Origin: Nitzschia sp. pyKryTriq1
Lineage: Eukaryota > Bacillariophyta > Bacillariophyceae > Bacillariales > Bacillariaceae
Direction of reading: 5' to 3'
Length of the DNA: 64,000 nt
Assembly (NCBI GenBank): GCA_956465555.1
Contig: OY101125.1
Span: 746,501-810,500, forward strand
The stretch's first letter is position 1. Every line of letters starts with the position of its first letter. A program made the position numbers and the translations under genes. Shown in pieces: positions 53,088-63,827 of the stretch. The notes under the pieces are model-generated. The model saw only the letters and a program-made list of their open reading frames with translations. It was not told the origin of the DNA and ran no database searches.

Positions 53088-53275
53088 TGTCCTATTGTTA
53101 GGGTATGATTAGGACCGGTGCCAAATGCGCACGAGTCCTACCAGTCCAATTTGTAAGCACCGGTCCTTTTCTTACTGTATCATTAGACGTCACGGCTGAT
53201 GAAGCACCGGTCCTATTGTTAGGATATGATTAGGACCGGTGCCAAATGCGCACGAGTCCTACCAGTCCAATTTGC
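53088..53275. repeat. 121-bp offset duplication with AGGACCGGTGC inverted words
   Basis: The segment from TTGTTAGG through AGTCCAATTTG occurs at 53093-53154 and 53214-53275. The words AGGACCGGTGC and GCACCGGTCCT alternate, so the region can fold into stems. It is followed by a tandem AACCCCTCTATCGAACC at about 53385-53420. Confidence 0.75.
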
Positions 53276-53811
53276 AAGTACGCGTTATCCAAAAAGGGGG
53301 ACGTGCTGGATAGCGCACATTTAGGTGTTAACCCTTTTGAGGGTCTAGGGTATGGTTTATCCCCTTGATGGGTACCAACTAACCCCTCTATCGAACCAAC
53401 CAACCCCTCTATCGAACCTAGCCTTAACTGCAAGTTACGGGCGGGGGTAGCAGCCCATACCTTCAGGTACCCATCATATACGTATTGTTAGTAGATAGAG
53501 TAGCAAAGTTAGTACGTACTATATAGTAATAGTGCAGCGGGGGGGGGTCTCTATGGTACTACGTTGACAGTAGACAGTACTAATAGTTAGGAAGGACCGG
53601 TAGTGCAGTGCAGTGCAGTGCAGTGCAGAGCACCAATACTGTACAGTACTTGCGTACCAGCACTATCACCACTCGTCGTTCTGCCCTCACACGAACTCCG
53701 ATCCCCGCCTGCACACAAATTCTCCTCCCAAGTATCTCGTAGAAGTAGATACTCCGAAATAGTTTGCAGCAATCATCCTGGGCTTTTGGTATTCTCAAAA
53801 TACTTTACTTC

Positions 53812-55159
53812 TCAAAGCTCGCCACCAGACGGTTCCGATTCAACGAGTCCTTTAAACAGACCCGGGAAATAGGGCTGCCCAAGGCCATCCAACTCAGCCT
53901 TCAAAAGTCTGAGTTCCTCCTTTGTCCCCGCTGGAGGTAGATTCAAGAGCAACACATCTCCAGTGTCGATATCTTGCGTCGCTATAAGCTCCAAAGTCAC
54001 CGAGACACTATCTTTTTGACCCAGTTTCCACGCAATGTCTAAGCGACAGTTGCTCGCTTCCGTCTCGCCTACTCGTCGCACCAGTCCAATCTGGCCACTT
54101 GCAGGCAAGATGCTCAAGTCTTCGTAAGATACAAAGGTATCGACTCCCACCCAATCTGTTCCTTGATCTTGATACTGAACCATGATTTGTCCGCTCTCTC
54201 GTAGAATGCGAATATTTGCCCGATTTTTCTCGTTGAGATGATGCCATGAAAAGAGTAGGCTACCCAGAACGGTCCCCGCAAAAAGTTTTGTGGACAGAAG
54301 TAAACCCGAAGCGACTTCAATACGCTCACCCTTTGAAATAGGTCTCCTGGCCCGGGCATCGCCGATTCCAGCATCAAAGGGCGCTAAGCGGGAGGCATCG
54401 ATCCGAAAGGATTCGTCGAGCTCTCCCTTTGCCCTCAAGCTCTCCAAAAATGGACGACCGAAACCCGCGTAAATTTTGGAACAGAATTCTTTCTTAAAAA
54501 GGGGCAGACTCTCTGCAGAGATAATGCTTTCCTCAGGTGCCACCATCGTCATCTTCCGATCTGCGAACCATTTCACGCCGCCATCTTCTGACCCGTAGGT
54601 TGAAAAGAGTTGCTCCCCGGCTTGAATGGCTCGTGTTGCAAACCAACCCAGAGCATGGACCGGTCCTGAGATAACATTAGAGTACTGATATATGGAAGTA
54701 TCATCATAAAAAAGAACAAAGTCAGCAATCCACCATTCTCCTCCGTATACGAAAACTTGAAGCGACGACTCTCACCTGCACGTTCGGTTCTGGGTGATGA
54801 TTAAAAAACATACTAGGGCCGTGGAGAACGATGGTCGAGTACTCGCCATTTGAATGCCGATTGAATCCGTACACGTAATTAGTCAGCACGGAGGCCACTA
54901 CAGTGCCATCATGGCGCTCGTCGCTTGTAGGGACCGACAGCGACGACGTGTCCACGTGCTCTCCCTCCGCAAAATCACGGGCCGCAAAGACGCCCCACCC
55001 AGTTGTGCTTGGGGCCATGAATATATCACACTCTTGCCACTGGTCCAATGGGACATTTTCTTCTTCCGACACGTTGGCAAGGACTCCCCGTAGACATAGT
55101 GCAAGCAACAATACGACAACGTGAGGCATGCGCCGAAGGGAGCCGTGGAAAGGACTCAT
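53812..55159 (-). CDS. SET-domain protein with signal peptide (copy 2), two exons
   Basis: Exon 1 is 55159-54776 and exon 2 is 54684-53812 (91-bp intron, donor GTGAGA, acceptor ATATCAG, phase 0), giving 418 residues. The signal peptide is MPHVVVLLLALCLRGVLA after a short basic start. SET motifs are CDIFMAPSTTGWGVFAARDF, FFNHHPEPNVQ joined to YSNV, and AIQAGEQLFSTYGSEDGG. The join was chosen because it restores alignment with copy 1 (NHDPVSPNLEY). The C-terminal module is shared with copy 1 (IGLVRRVGE; LELIATQDIDTGDVLLLNLP). Substrate and final location are unknown. The intron interrupts the SET domain here, whereas copy 1 is intronless, so one gene gained or lost it. Confidence 0.83.
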
Positions 55160-57074
55160 TATTGTGGGTCTTGAGATACAACGAGAGATAGTCTTCCTGA
55201 TCTTGTGCTACCAGGCGTCCATCGGCCATCATTGTCCATCTCATCCACGATCTCATCCGCGTGAGTGCGGTGACCGGTGACCCTGTACGCGTGTACCGGT
55301 ACAGAACTTTGTGGGACAAGTACCTGGTACAGTACACACAAGTACCGCAGGCATCCATACCGTACCGGTAGTAGTAGTTCGTTAGTCAATGTCTCCTTTG
55401 ACTACTTGGATTCATCACGACGGGCAGACGTCAATCCGTTCACGCTACCTGATGTTACGAAGAGATTCGGCCCAGTACAAGAACTAAGTACTGTACAAGA
55501 GTTCCCACCTTTATTACGTGGTATGACGATACTGGCTTGCTTACACTGGCCGAGGCGTACAGCTGTTGGGAATCATCTATGCTGGACACTCTACTAGTAG
55601 AGGTAGAGCCCGCGCACCCTTGGATGTTCGTGTACGATGCCTCGAAGTAAGTGAAGTCAAGAAGCCTGAAGGGGCCACTCCTCAACTACTCGTTAAGGTA
55701 CCTGGTACCGGTGCGCAGTAATATCTGACTATCTCCTCTCTTAGCTACTACTACCGGTAGTAGTCTACTAGTAGAGAGCAGAGCAGAAGAGAAAAGACCA
55801 TGGATATGCTGCTGCTGCTGCTGCTGCTCCTGCAGTCCCAGGGAAAGCCCACCATTCTGAGCAGTACTACTGGGTTAAAGGACATCAAGACGATACGAAA
55901 CCCTTCGAGCTGCTATCCAGAGATGCTCAATATAATGTGTACACCGACGAATTGGCAGACGAATACATGAAACTTTATGGAGAAGACCGACTTGAATCCC
56001 CACTCCTCCCCTCCTCAAGATGCACACTCAAACTTGGAGCACGAACACACCATTATTGCTATTGCTACTAATGTAGCTATATCGTAAAGCAGCGAAAAAG
56101 TGCACTGTCTATTTTAGTTGCTACCTTGACGGTCAAGAGCAATTAATCTCTCTCCCGCCGGAACGATACCATCCACTCCAGACAGTCCAATTGATTGACT
56201 CAATGGACTCTTTTCACCCGTACGGGATCATCAGCGCTAATCTGCACATCTACAGAGACGATGGAACCGGGTCCTGTGCTTGCATCCTTCGTCAAGCTCG
56301 CTAGCTTTGTTCAACAAAAGATCGGGCTGCTGCCAGCTAGCACGGAGAATAGCGAGCTTTTCTTCCATGCATAACTGGCAGCGCAGGGTACCGAACGATT
56401 TCATACAACTGATTGCTTTGCCTTGCCATAGAAACTCGACTTGGGTCATCATACCACGAACGACTTGAGGGCTGTATGGGGTGTTCTCCTCTCGAAGATG
56501 CTCCACCACGTGGCGGACAAAGGTATTACTCGGTACATTCCTTTCCAGGAGAGACCGGACACCAGTGTAGTGCTGTTGGAAGCGTGTCTTGAATTTCTGC
56601 TGCGTATTGCCAATGTAGAACTTGTCACACTGACGACAATTCAACCGATAGACCAGCATGGACTTACGACAATTGCCATCAGCACAGCAGTCCACATTGG
56701 TGCAATACAGTAGTAGTACGAGTAATATAGACAAGATTGCGGAAGCTTTGGCCGTGTCCTGCTAAACATTTGAATCGAATACGATGGAACTTTTTTCAAT
56801 GAGAGAAGACTACGTTTATATTTAGCTGTACATGTAGTTCGACGCCAAAGTAAGTAAAAAGATTGTGCAACGCCTTCTACGAAGCAAATGTCACATCTTT
56901 GAGGGCGAGTGGATCATGGACCACTCTTTTCTTTGTTATGTACCTTTTACACGTGCCCGAATGTGGACCCAAGTGGAGAAGGCTGTACGTGTCCAAGCTG
57001 CAGGGCTGGGCCACAATCTCCATACAGTACTGGGGGGTGGGTTGGCGAGGACGGGGCTTCAAATGAGTGTTTTC
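55160..57074. other. Intergenic with GTAC-rich tracts and a retroelement fossil
   Basis: GTACC/TACCGGTAC tracts lie at 55285-55375 and 55695-55712. A CTG-repeat (about seven units) is at 55809. Positions 56078-56740 hold the Penelope-like fossil listed separately. No host gene was recognised between 55160 and 57074. Confidence 0.55.
56078..56740 (-). mobile_element. Penelope-like element, longest copy in the window (fossil)
   Basis: Read on the - strand, an open stretch has a GIY-YIG-type endonuclease pattern (LVYRLNCRQCDKFYIGNTQQ; KTRFQQHYTG) and the conserved C-terminus (LRCQLCMEEKLAIL; LLNKASELDEGCKHRTRF), then a UTR ending at the shared terminus GTGCACTTTTTCGCTGC. The reverse transcriptase part is absent, so it is a broken, 5'-truncated copy. 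GIY-YIG with this Cys-rich end is typical of Penelope-like retroelements (family knowledge). Confidence 0.72.
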
Positions 57075-59092
57075 TTAGCTGGAGGCGATACCATCGTCAC
57101 TTCCACTGCTTTCGCTAACCTCACAACCGCTGTCAACACCATCCATGAGACGGATCTCGCCGTGGGTAGATCTCCTGTTTTTCTTTCGGGGTGAACTCTC
57201 GTCTTCTTGAGGACTTGAGTCTTCAGCAGAGTTCTCTTCGGTGGAGACATCGTTGCTGATAACGCTTTGGTTGGGGTTAACTCGGATCCGAGCCTGCTGA
57301 CCATCGCTGTCCTCTGAGGTCCGAGAACCATCACTACTGGACACAAGTCGACTGTGAGGCTTGGGCGTCTTGTGCTTGCGCTCCTTCGGTAGTTCTTGTA
57401 TCGACTTCTGGTCCCTTGGGCGAATACAACAGACGCATTCTGGTGCATCGCCGGTGAAGTGCACAACTCCGTTCATTGTCACAACAACGTACTTCGACTC
57501 CTTGTCCACTAGACGCAGCTCCCATACGCCAGAACCGAGTGGCGCAGAGTCAGAGTCAGGCGTGCGAGCTGCCAAGGAATCCATGAAGGCCGCCTTGAGT
57601 AAACGAACGCTATCTCCGCACATGCGATCCCAGAAAGACGTTCCCTCGAGCTTTTCTGCTGGAATATCGAGAAATCTCGAAACAGATTGAGAAACAAAGC
57701 CAAGCTTGCCCGATGAGTCAAAGACAACGATAAGGTCAGGGATCGATCGGAGGATCTGCTCCTTCCTTCGCAGCTCGTCGTTTTCTTCCTTGAGTTCTTC
57801 GATAAACTGCTTCTTTCTCTTCCGGCTGAGCTGCGCGGACTTCCTATTTGCGGCTCGCTTCATGTGCTTCTTGTCGCCCCCCAGACCGCCAAAGTCGTGC
57901 GTACTCTCTGAATCCGAGAGAGCTTTGGATCCAGGCATGGGGGCGATTGTTTGATGCGACGTTGCTTGATTCAGAATGCCTGCAGCAGGGCTCATTGTCT
58001 GAGAAGTGGATGGTGGTAGAGGAGGCTTCATGTTTGTGCTGCTGCTTACAGCCGGTGACCCAAGAGGTGCAGGAGTGTCCCCGCTGGCTGAAGCTGAAGC
58101 GATGCTGACATGACTGTTGTTAACTATGTTGGCAGATGGCATCACCTGATGTTGGGGAAGATTGGGTTTTGGGAGTTCGAAGCCTGCAAGATGGTGAGAA
58201 CAACAGGCGTGAGACCAACAAGTTGATGACAGAGAACAATCTGGTCAGAGCAGATGGGAACCGATTGACGAATAGGATCGCTCGAAGGAGATGACTCGAA
58301 GCCCATCAAACTCGCGGCACCACGTCACAGTACTGAACGTAAGTAGGAATCCAGCGTAGAACGCACATGACCGAACCCCTCGAGCGCGTGCAAGCATCTC
58401 GCGATATGCCGCTATCCACATCGATCGATAGGAAACAATCGATCTACTACTAGTAGTAAAGGAACCATGGGATCTCGATCTCTCTGGGCCACCATGTTAC
58501 CAACAGAAAACGAGAGTACTCGGAGCATCAAAGCACACAGGCGAAGGGAGGAGATTTCTCCAAACTTACCGCGAGATTGCTGTAGCTGTTGGGCCTTTCC
58601 TGCCAAGGCCATCACCAAAGCATGCTGGTTGGCGTCACCAAACGGGCCCAACGATTGAACTGTTGCAGCTTGTTGGGCTGCAGAAAGCTTGGCCTGAGCC
58701 TGCGAGTATAACTGGAACGCATATTGTTGCATCACTGAGTAGGTATTATCGCCCAGCCCCTGGGGCGTCAAGCCTGATAGTAGCAAGCTTTGCGCCAGAG
58801 ACGATTGGTTGGCTCCGTTACTCTGCAGTGAGGACGCCGCCGCGACAGCCTGCTGCCACTGTTGCTGAGTAAGGTTGTGGAGAGGAGACTGCTGAGCCAG
58901 AGGAGATTGTCGCTGCGACGTTGTGGATGATCCCTGCTGGGATGCGCCGAAATTGTTGCCCCCGTTGCCTGATAGGCCGTCTCTCCTTTGCGAGGAAGAA
59001 TCAGCGAGCCTCGTCCCCTTATTTTCAGTTGGGGCCTCCGACTGTCCCCCACACAACGCTGCTAATGCTTCCAGACCTTGGTTACCCTTCAT
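57075..59092 (-). CDS. bZIP-PAS transcription factor, two exons
   Basis: Exon 1 is 59092-58570 and exon 2 is 58183-57075 (386-bp intron, donor GTAAGT, acceptor CTTGCAG, phase 1), giving 543 residues. Exon 1 is Gln/Ser/Ala-rich, an activation-domain-like region. The basic region and zipper lie in exon 2: KRAANRKSAQLSRKRKKQFI, then EELKEENDELRRKEQIL. A PAS domain follows at once: LIVVFDSSGKLGFVSQSVSR, FLDIPAEKLEGTSFWDRMCG. bZIP-PAS proteins are a stramenopile group that includes aureochromes (family knowledge). The flavin-binding LOV motif with its reactive Cys was not seen, so this is probably a non-photoreceptor member. The C-terminus is acidic and Ser-rich, consistent with phosphorylation. 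Confidence 0.88.
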
Positions 59093-60604
59093 GGTCGATC
59101 GGCGATGGATGGTTTGATTTTGTTAGAGAGGTGATGTGTAATGTTATGAGGTAATAACTCTCTTCATGCCATTCCTTCCGGATGTGTTAATCGGCGTGGT
59201 GTTGCTGCTGTACCGTACTTGTACTGGTGCCTGCTGGTACGAGGATGCTTCCCTGCACAACGAGCGGTTTTTCTGGTCGGCTTCTACAGGATAACCTCGT
59301 ACAATCCCTACCAAAAGGCGAGACGCTTGGATTCTTTTTTTCGCTTTCGATGACGTTGATGGATAACATGGCAAAGAATGCTGATGCCATCTGCTCAATT
59401 TCAACTCCTTAAATATCTATCTGTCAGACACTGCAACTTTCTCGGTGAGTGTGACCACGTCAATCGAGCAGATTGACAATCATCTGACTTGGGCCAATCA
59501 TATCGACGACTTGACTGGGCGCCACGTAAATGATAGTCTGATGAACTTCTTCGGATAGAATAAGTGGCGAATTGAACCTATTTGTTTTCATTGTTTTCCA
59601 CTCCCCGTTATAAGTACGACCAGCTGTGCCTCCGTTCCTCTCTTGAAGTTGACGTGTCTTTATATTATAATAACTAATAACCCCTTCGGTCTGCTGGCAG
59701 TTGCTTTTTTAAAAAAGTACCGTACTGTAGTGTGAAGGAAAAAGGCAGGCGGTGGCGTGGCGCCGTGTGGTCGGTGCTCGTGGTGGTCGTCTGTCGCTGT
59801 AGGAGCACAGTACTGGTACTACTGGCACTACCGGTGCTTTAATATGCGTACACATCTTATACTCCTTGGTCGCGCTCGGTGTGGCGAACATATTGTACCA
59901 CCATGTACTCGTAGACTTCGTACAAAACTCTACGAAGTGCCACCTGCAGCACCAGACAGGCACCGTGTAGCTGGCGTGTACCGGTACAGCGTTTTCTGTA
60001 CTCGCAATAAAATCAGTGAAAAAAGCGCACGATTGGTACAATTTGTGCCAAACGCGCGCTGGCCATCCATGGCCGGCCACATTTTTTATTCTGCGGCTCA
60101 GGGATTCGGGCTAGTGATTGACAATTTCTGGTCTTAGATGCAAAGTTGTGCTTCTTAGAAATTATGAGCTTTTAGTCTCTACTTTTAATAATGAAATGAT
60201 CTCGTCCATCATCTCTATCGTTCTGATTCTTGTTTCGAAAGATGTTTTTTACTTTCTTTCATCATCTTGGCGTTTCTCAGATAGTCTTCGAGTTTCTTTA
60301 GTAATCGTGCGTCCTGAGTCGTGCGCCTCTCGTGAATGCATCTCGCGTCTGTCCGTTGTAGGTAGTTATTTGAACACAAACTTGCTTTATTCCCTCCGTT
60401 GAACGCGCTGAAATAGAAAGGGGCTGATGAAACTGCTGAACCCCAGAGTCGACAATCCCGTTGGAGTAGACAGGTATTCTTTTGCATTGGATTCTCTCAC
60501 TTGTGGGATTATCTGATTCATAGAATCCTGCATAGGCTGCGGAAGCACTTTGATCTCAAGTAGTTGAGGATTTCTATGTCGTATCAGAGATTTCCAGAGA
60601 GCAC
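59093..60604. other. Long intergenic region
   Basis: GTAC/TACCGGTAC motifs lie at about 59715-59830 and 59905-60000. Positions 60298-60555 (-) contain an 85-codon frame with no ATG that could be a fragment of a gene. No supported gene was found. Confidence 0.5.
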
Positions 60605-60916
60605 ACCAAGGTTGAATTTTTACCGCAAGGAACAAATGCGATAAGTTGTATGAAATCATTTGGTGTCCTGCGCTGCCAATTATGCATGGCAGAGTAGATT
60701 GCTATTCTACGAGCATCTTGGCAGCAGCCTGCCCTCCTGTTGAATCGCGCAAGCAAACTAGACGAAGGCTGCAAGCACAGGACTAGTAGGTTCCATTGTC
60801 TCCGTCCAACAACGGCACAAACTCCGTCCTTCCCCAACCATCATGCTACGCTCCAGCGCACCCTTGTGGTGCAACTTGTTAATTTAGACAGTGCACTTTT
60901 TCCCTGCTTTAGCTTA
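60605..60916 (+). mobile_element. Penelope-like element 3' end (fossil, + strand)
   Basis: The + strand encodes the same conserved end (AISCMKSFGVLRCQLCMAE; ILRASWQQPALLLNRASKLD; EGCKHRTS) and stops at the shared terminus followed by GTAGTAGTA. It is broken and 5'-truncated. It is the only copy of the four in this orientation. Confidence 0.68.
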
Positions 60917-61178
60917 GCTTACCGGTAGTAGTAGTAATAGAAGCCACATCACAGTTACGTAATACTACCCTCCATCTTACCCGAGTAGGTAGCATAATCC
61001 AGGTCTCAGTGTTGAACGTCTCGAGCTACTAGTAGAAGCTATTACTCTGTAAAGAAGAGCTAGAACAACTCGCAAGACCACAGTGGAGAGTACTAGCCAT
61101 CTAATTTATTATGGCGGATTATTTTCACATCATACTTGGAGTGGGAATTAATAGTAGTGGTTTTTCTTTTGGTGGGGC
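60917..61178. other. Intergenic
   Basis: Short spacer between the retroelement end and the lipase stop. TAGTAGTAG and CTACTAGTAG motifs occur. No gene was seen. Confidence 0.4.
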
Positions 61179-63827
61179 CTACTCCTCGCATTTTGGCGGG
61201 ACAGCGGTCTTTTCAAAATTAAGTTGCTTTACCACATTCCACACTCCTCGCTCAGACAATTCCACGCGATTAAATTCTTGCTCTTCTCCCTTCTTTTCTT
61301 CCGACGGTTCCTGTTCAAGAAACCTCTTCTTCAGCATCACGACTTCCTCTCGCAGCATAGCATTTTCCTTTTCTACTTTGATTAGCTCCACCTGCAGTTT
61401 CTCCACCTGGCGTTCCTGAACGGCAAATCGCACAACTCGATTAGTCATGCTTGCATTTGTCGATCCAACGCCTCCAGATGCGATGGAATCAAGCTCGTCG
61501 AAATCATCGTAGGCAAAATCTCTATTCAGTCTACTTTTCAAGCTCTCCAGGCACTCGTCGAGAGCCTTTTCTAGTCGAAGCATGTCTCTTATGACACTAT
61601 AGGTTGAAATGCAGTTAGTTCGTGCGAAGATGTGTCCTACAACAGGTTCAGGTAGTATTACTTACCCAAGATACGGCCACGCAGCAAGTTGTCCATATTT
61701 GAGATAACCATCCATTTCCTTCACGGACGGGTTGACGAGAGCTTTCAATCCAAAAGTCTGAGCTGTAGTGAAACGAGGCACAAGGGTCAAGTTCCCATGA
61801 TATTTTTGCTTGAATACTTTGGAAATATCTTGACCGAAGATGCGAGGGAAGAGGCCAAGCTTACTGAGCTTCAGACAACGATTGCGAATATCCCACTCGA
61901 TCGTCTGAAAAAGTTTCCAATACGTGCTTCGACTGTTAGGGTGGTATTCCTTGTTCAAAAACGGCACCACGTGGAAGTTTGTCTGACAAACGATGAAGTT
62001 CGATACATTGAATAAGGTGGAGATTCTTTGGAAAGGCAAATCTGCTTGAACAGACCCGTCGATCCACTCTACACCGTCTACTTCGAACGGTTCAATCTCT
62101 CCCATGCTGTTTTTGGTTTGTAATTTTGCAGGTTTCATGACTCCAGGTAACGCACAAGAAGCGGCAACAGCGCTTGCCAAGGTAACGTGGGGCGTTGATA
62201 TGTGGTTGAGCAACAGACGCTGGGCAGTTCCTCCACTGGCTCGACTTGCCGAGACGGTAATGCAAACATGTTTTCCTGTCCGTTCAAAGGCCTCTTCAAA
62301 GGTGGTATCTCCATAGTAAAAGTCGCAGGTACGGAAAAAATACTGTGTATTTCAACGATTCGTGGGGACTGTGAGCGATTTTCAATAGCCAAGAACAATA
62401 GTCAAGACCCCCCAAAAACTTACCTCGCTGTCGACAAGTAGCCGGTGTTTTAGCCAGTAAGCTCCCATATCCATGATGGGCGGGAACCATCGTATATTTT
62501 TCTTTTTCATTTCACCGTTGAGCCCATAGTCGGTCGATACTGTACGAACGCAAATATTCTCATAAAGTTCTTGGGATGTGAACATCGCGCAACACGCTGC
62601 CGTGATAGAGCCTCCAGACGTACCAGATATCACATGAATGTCATCATAGACTTCCGAGTCTATCAGGGCCCGGACTGTACCTAAATGATACATGGCCTGA
62701 GCGCCACCACCAGATAACATCAGCGCTGTTCGCCCGACATTCTGTTTCATTTTTCGCACTAGTGTGATCCGATCCTTCAATTCATGTGCGGCATTTGAAT
62801 TTCCGGGAGAGGGCAGCGGAGCTTCAGCCAAACTGTCAAGGCCTTTGGAAACAGCTTCATAATAACCTGCAATAGCTTTCCGTGAACTTGCAGAGAATTC
62901 ATACTGCCCGCTGGACGCGACTGATCTCGCATTGGCGACTAGTAAGTCTTCCAAAGTCAAATGATTCCGTTTCACGACACCAGACAGTAGATACGCAAGA
63001 TTCGATTCATTGTTAGAATGGTAGGCTTTTCTGGACTCTCTGAGCCGCTGAGTAGTTGAAAGCAGGACCTGAGCCGTCAATGCCCCCAGTTCAGTGGCAA
63101 CCACAGGGTCGACTTCCTCGTCCGCTAAGGATTGTTTCCATGTTGAATTGTTCTTGTCTCCCGAAGACATGCTCCTAAAAAGACGTCTTTTCGTTGGTGA
63201 AGGGGAAGGGGACACGGATCCTTCCTGCTCTTCGTGTAGTGTTTCGAGTTGTCGTAGGTTATGCATGGAGTTGCTGCGACGATCCGGGGCCAAGGGGCTA
63301 GGATCGAGTGCCGTGTCTACAGGATCAGGACCCTTCGGTTCGAGTACTCCGATGCGTAGAAAATCTGAATAGCAATGCGCTTCTTCGCACGCATCTCTCC
63401 ATTTGCGACGCTGTGAGGTTCTCAATCGTGATTTACGAATTCGTTTGCTGAAGAAAAACAGGGTTTGCACCAGTCGAGAGCGCATCATGACTTGATAAGT
63501 CTTGAGGAACGTAAGGAACGTGACGTCTGCAGCTATCATGATGAACTGGTAGGTGACATAAACAACCTGCAGTATTCCAAGACAAACAGATGCCAGCAGC
63601 CAAAATGTCCACGTGGACGCGGTGGTTACGGCGACAGCAAAATAAACCCAGAGTGGCCAAAAAACTACCATACTCAAAACTAACCAGAGAGCATTTCGCT
63701 GATAACACACAAACTCCCAGATGGATCTCCCATACTTGGTTGTTATTTGGTGTGCAATCTCACCACGAGAGCGCACAGCCTCCCACACATCGACTGCCCA
63801 TGGGGGGATTTGGATGAGAATCTCCAT
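61179..63827 (-). CDS. Patatin-like triacylglycerol lipase (SDP1/TGL type), three exons
   Basis: Exons 63827-62424, 62342-61666 and 61596-61179 (81- and 69-bp introns; donors GTAAGT, GTAAGT; acceptors ACACAG, CTATAG) give 832 residues. The N-terminal 130 residues contain two or three hydrophobic segments (WLVLSMVVFWPLWVYFAVAV; FWLLASVCLGILQVVYVTY) and match the DUF3336 region of SDP1/Tgl3-5 lipases. The patatin domain has the oxyanion loop LMLSGGGAQAMYHLG, catalytic Ser in ISGTSGGSITA, and catalytic Asp in WIDGSVQADLPF. Splicing restores DFYYGDTTFEEAFERTGKH. These lipases start lipid-droplet breakdown (family knowledge). Exon 3 adds a coiled coil (ERQVEKLQVELIKVEKENAM) that is unusual for the family. 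Confidence 0.9.

Larger units (their letters stand above)
50139..53811. other. Accessory island without host genes
   Basis: 3.7 kb between the two SET paralogues, filled mainly by nested TTAA-flanked elements (50410-52426). Then come a GTAC-rich tract (52498-52570), a region with no recognisable gene (52570-53080), a 121-bp duplicated AGGACCGGTGC unit (53088-53275), a G10 run (53540) and GTGCA repeats (53598-53626). Confidence 0.6.

Noticed and set aside
60298-60555. 85-codon - strand frame (YAGFYESDNPTSERI to RLRTHDY)
   Set aside because: Protein-like, but it has no ATG, another frame is also open there, and no family was recognised; too weak to call a gene.
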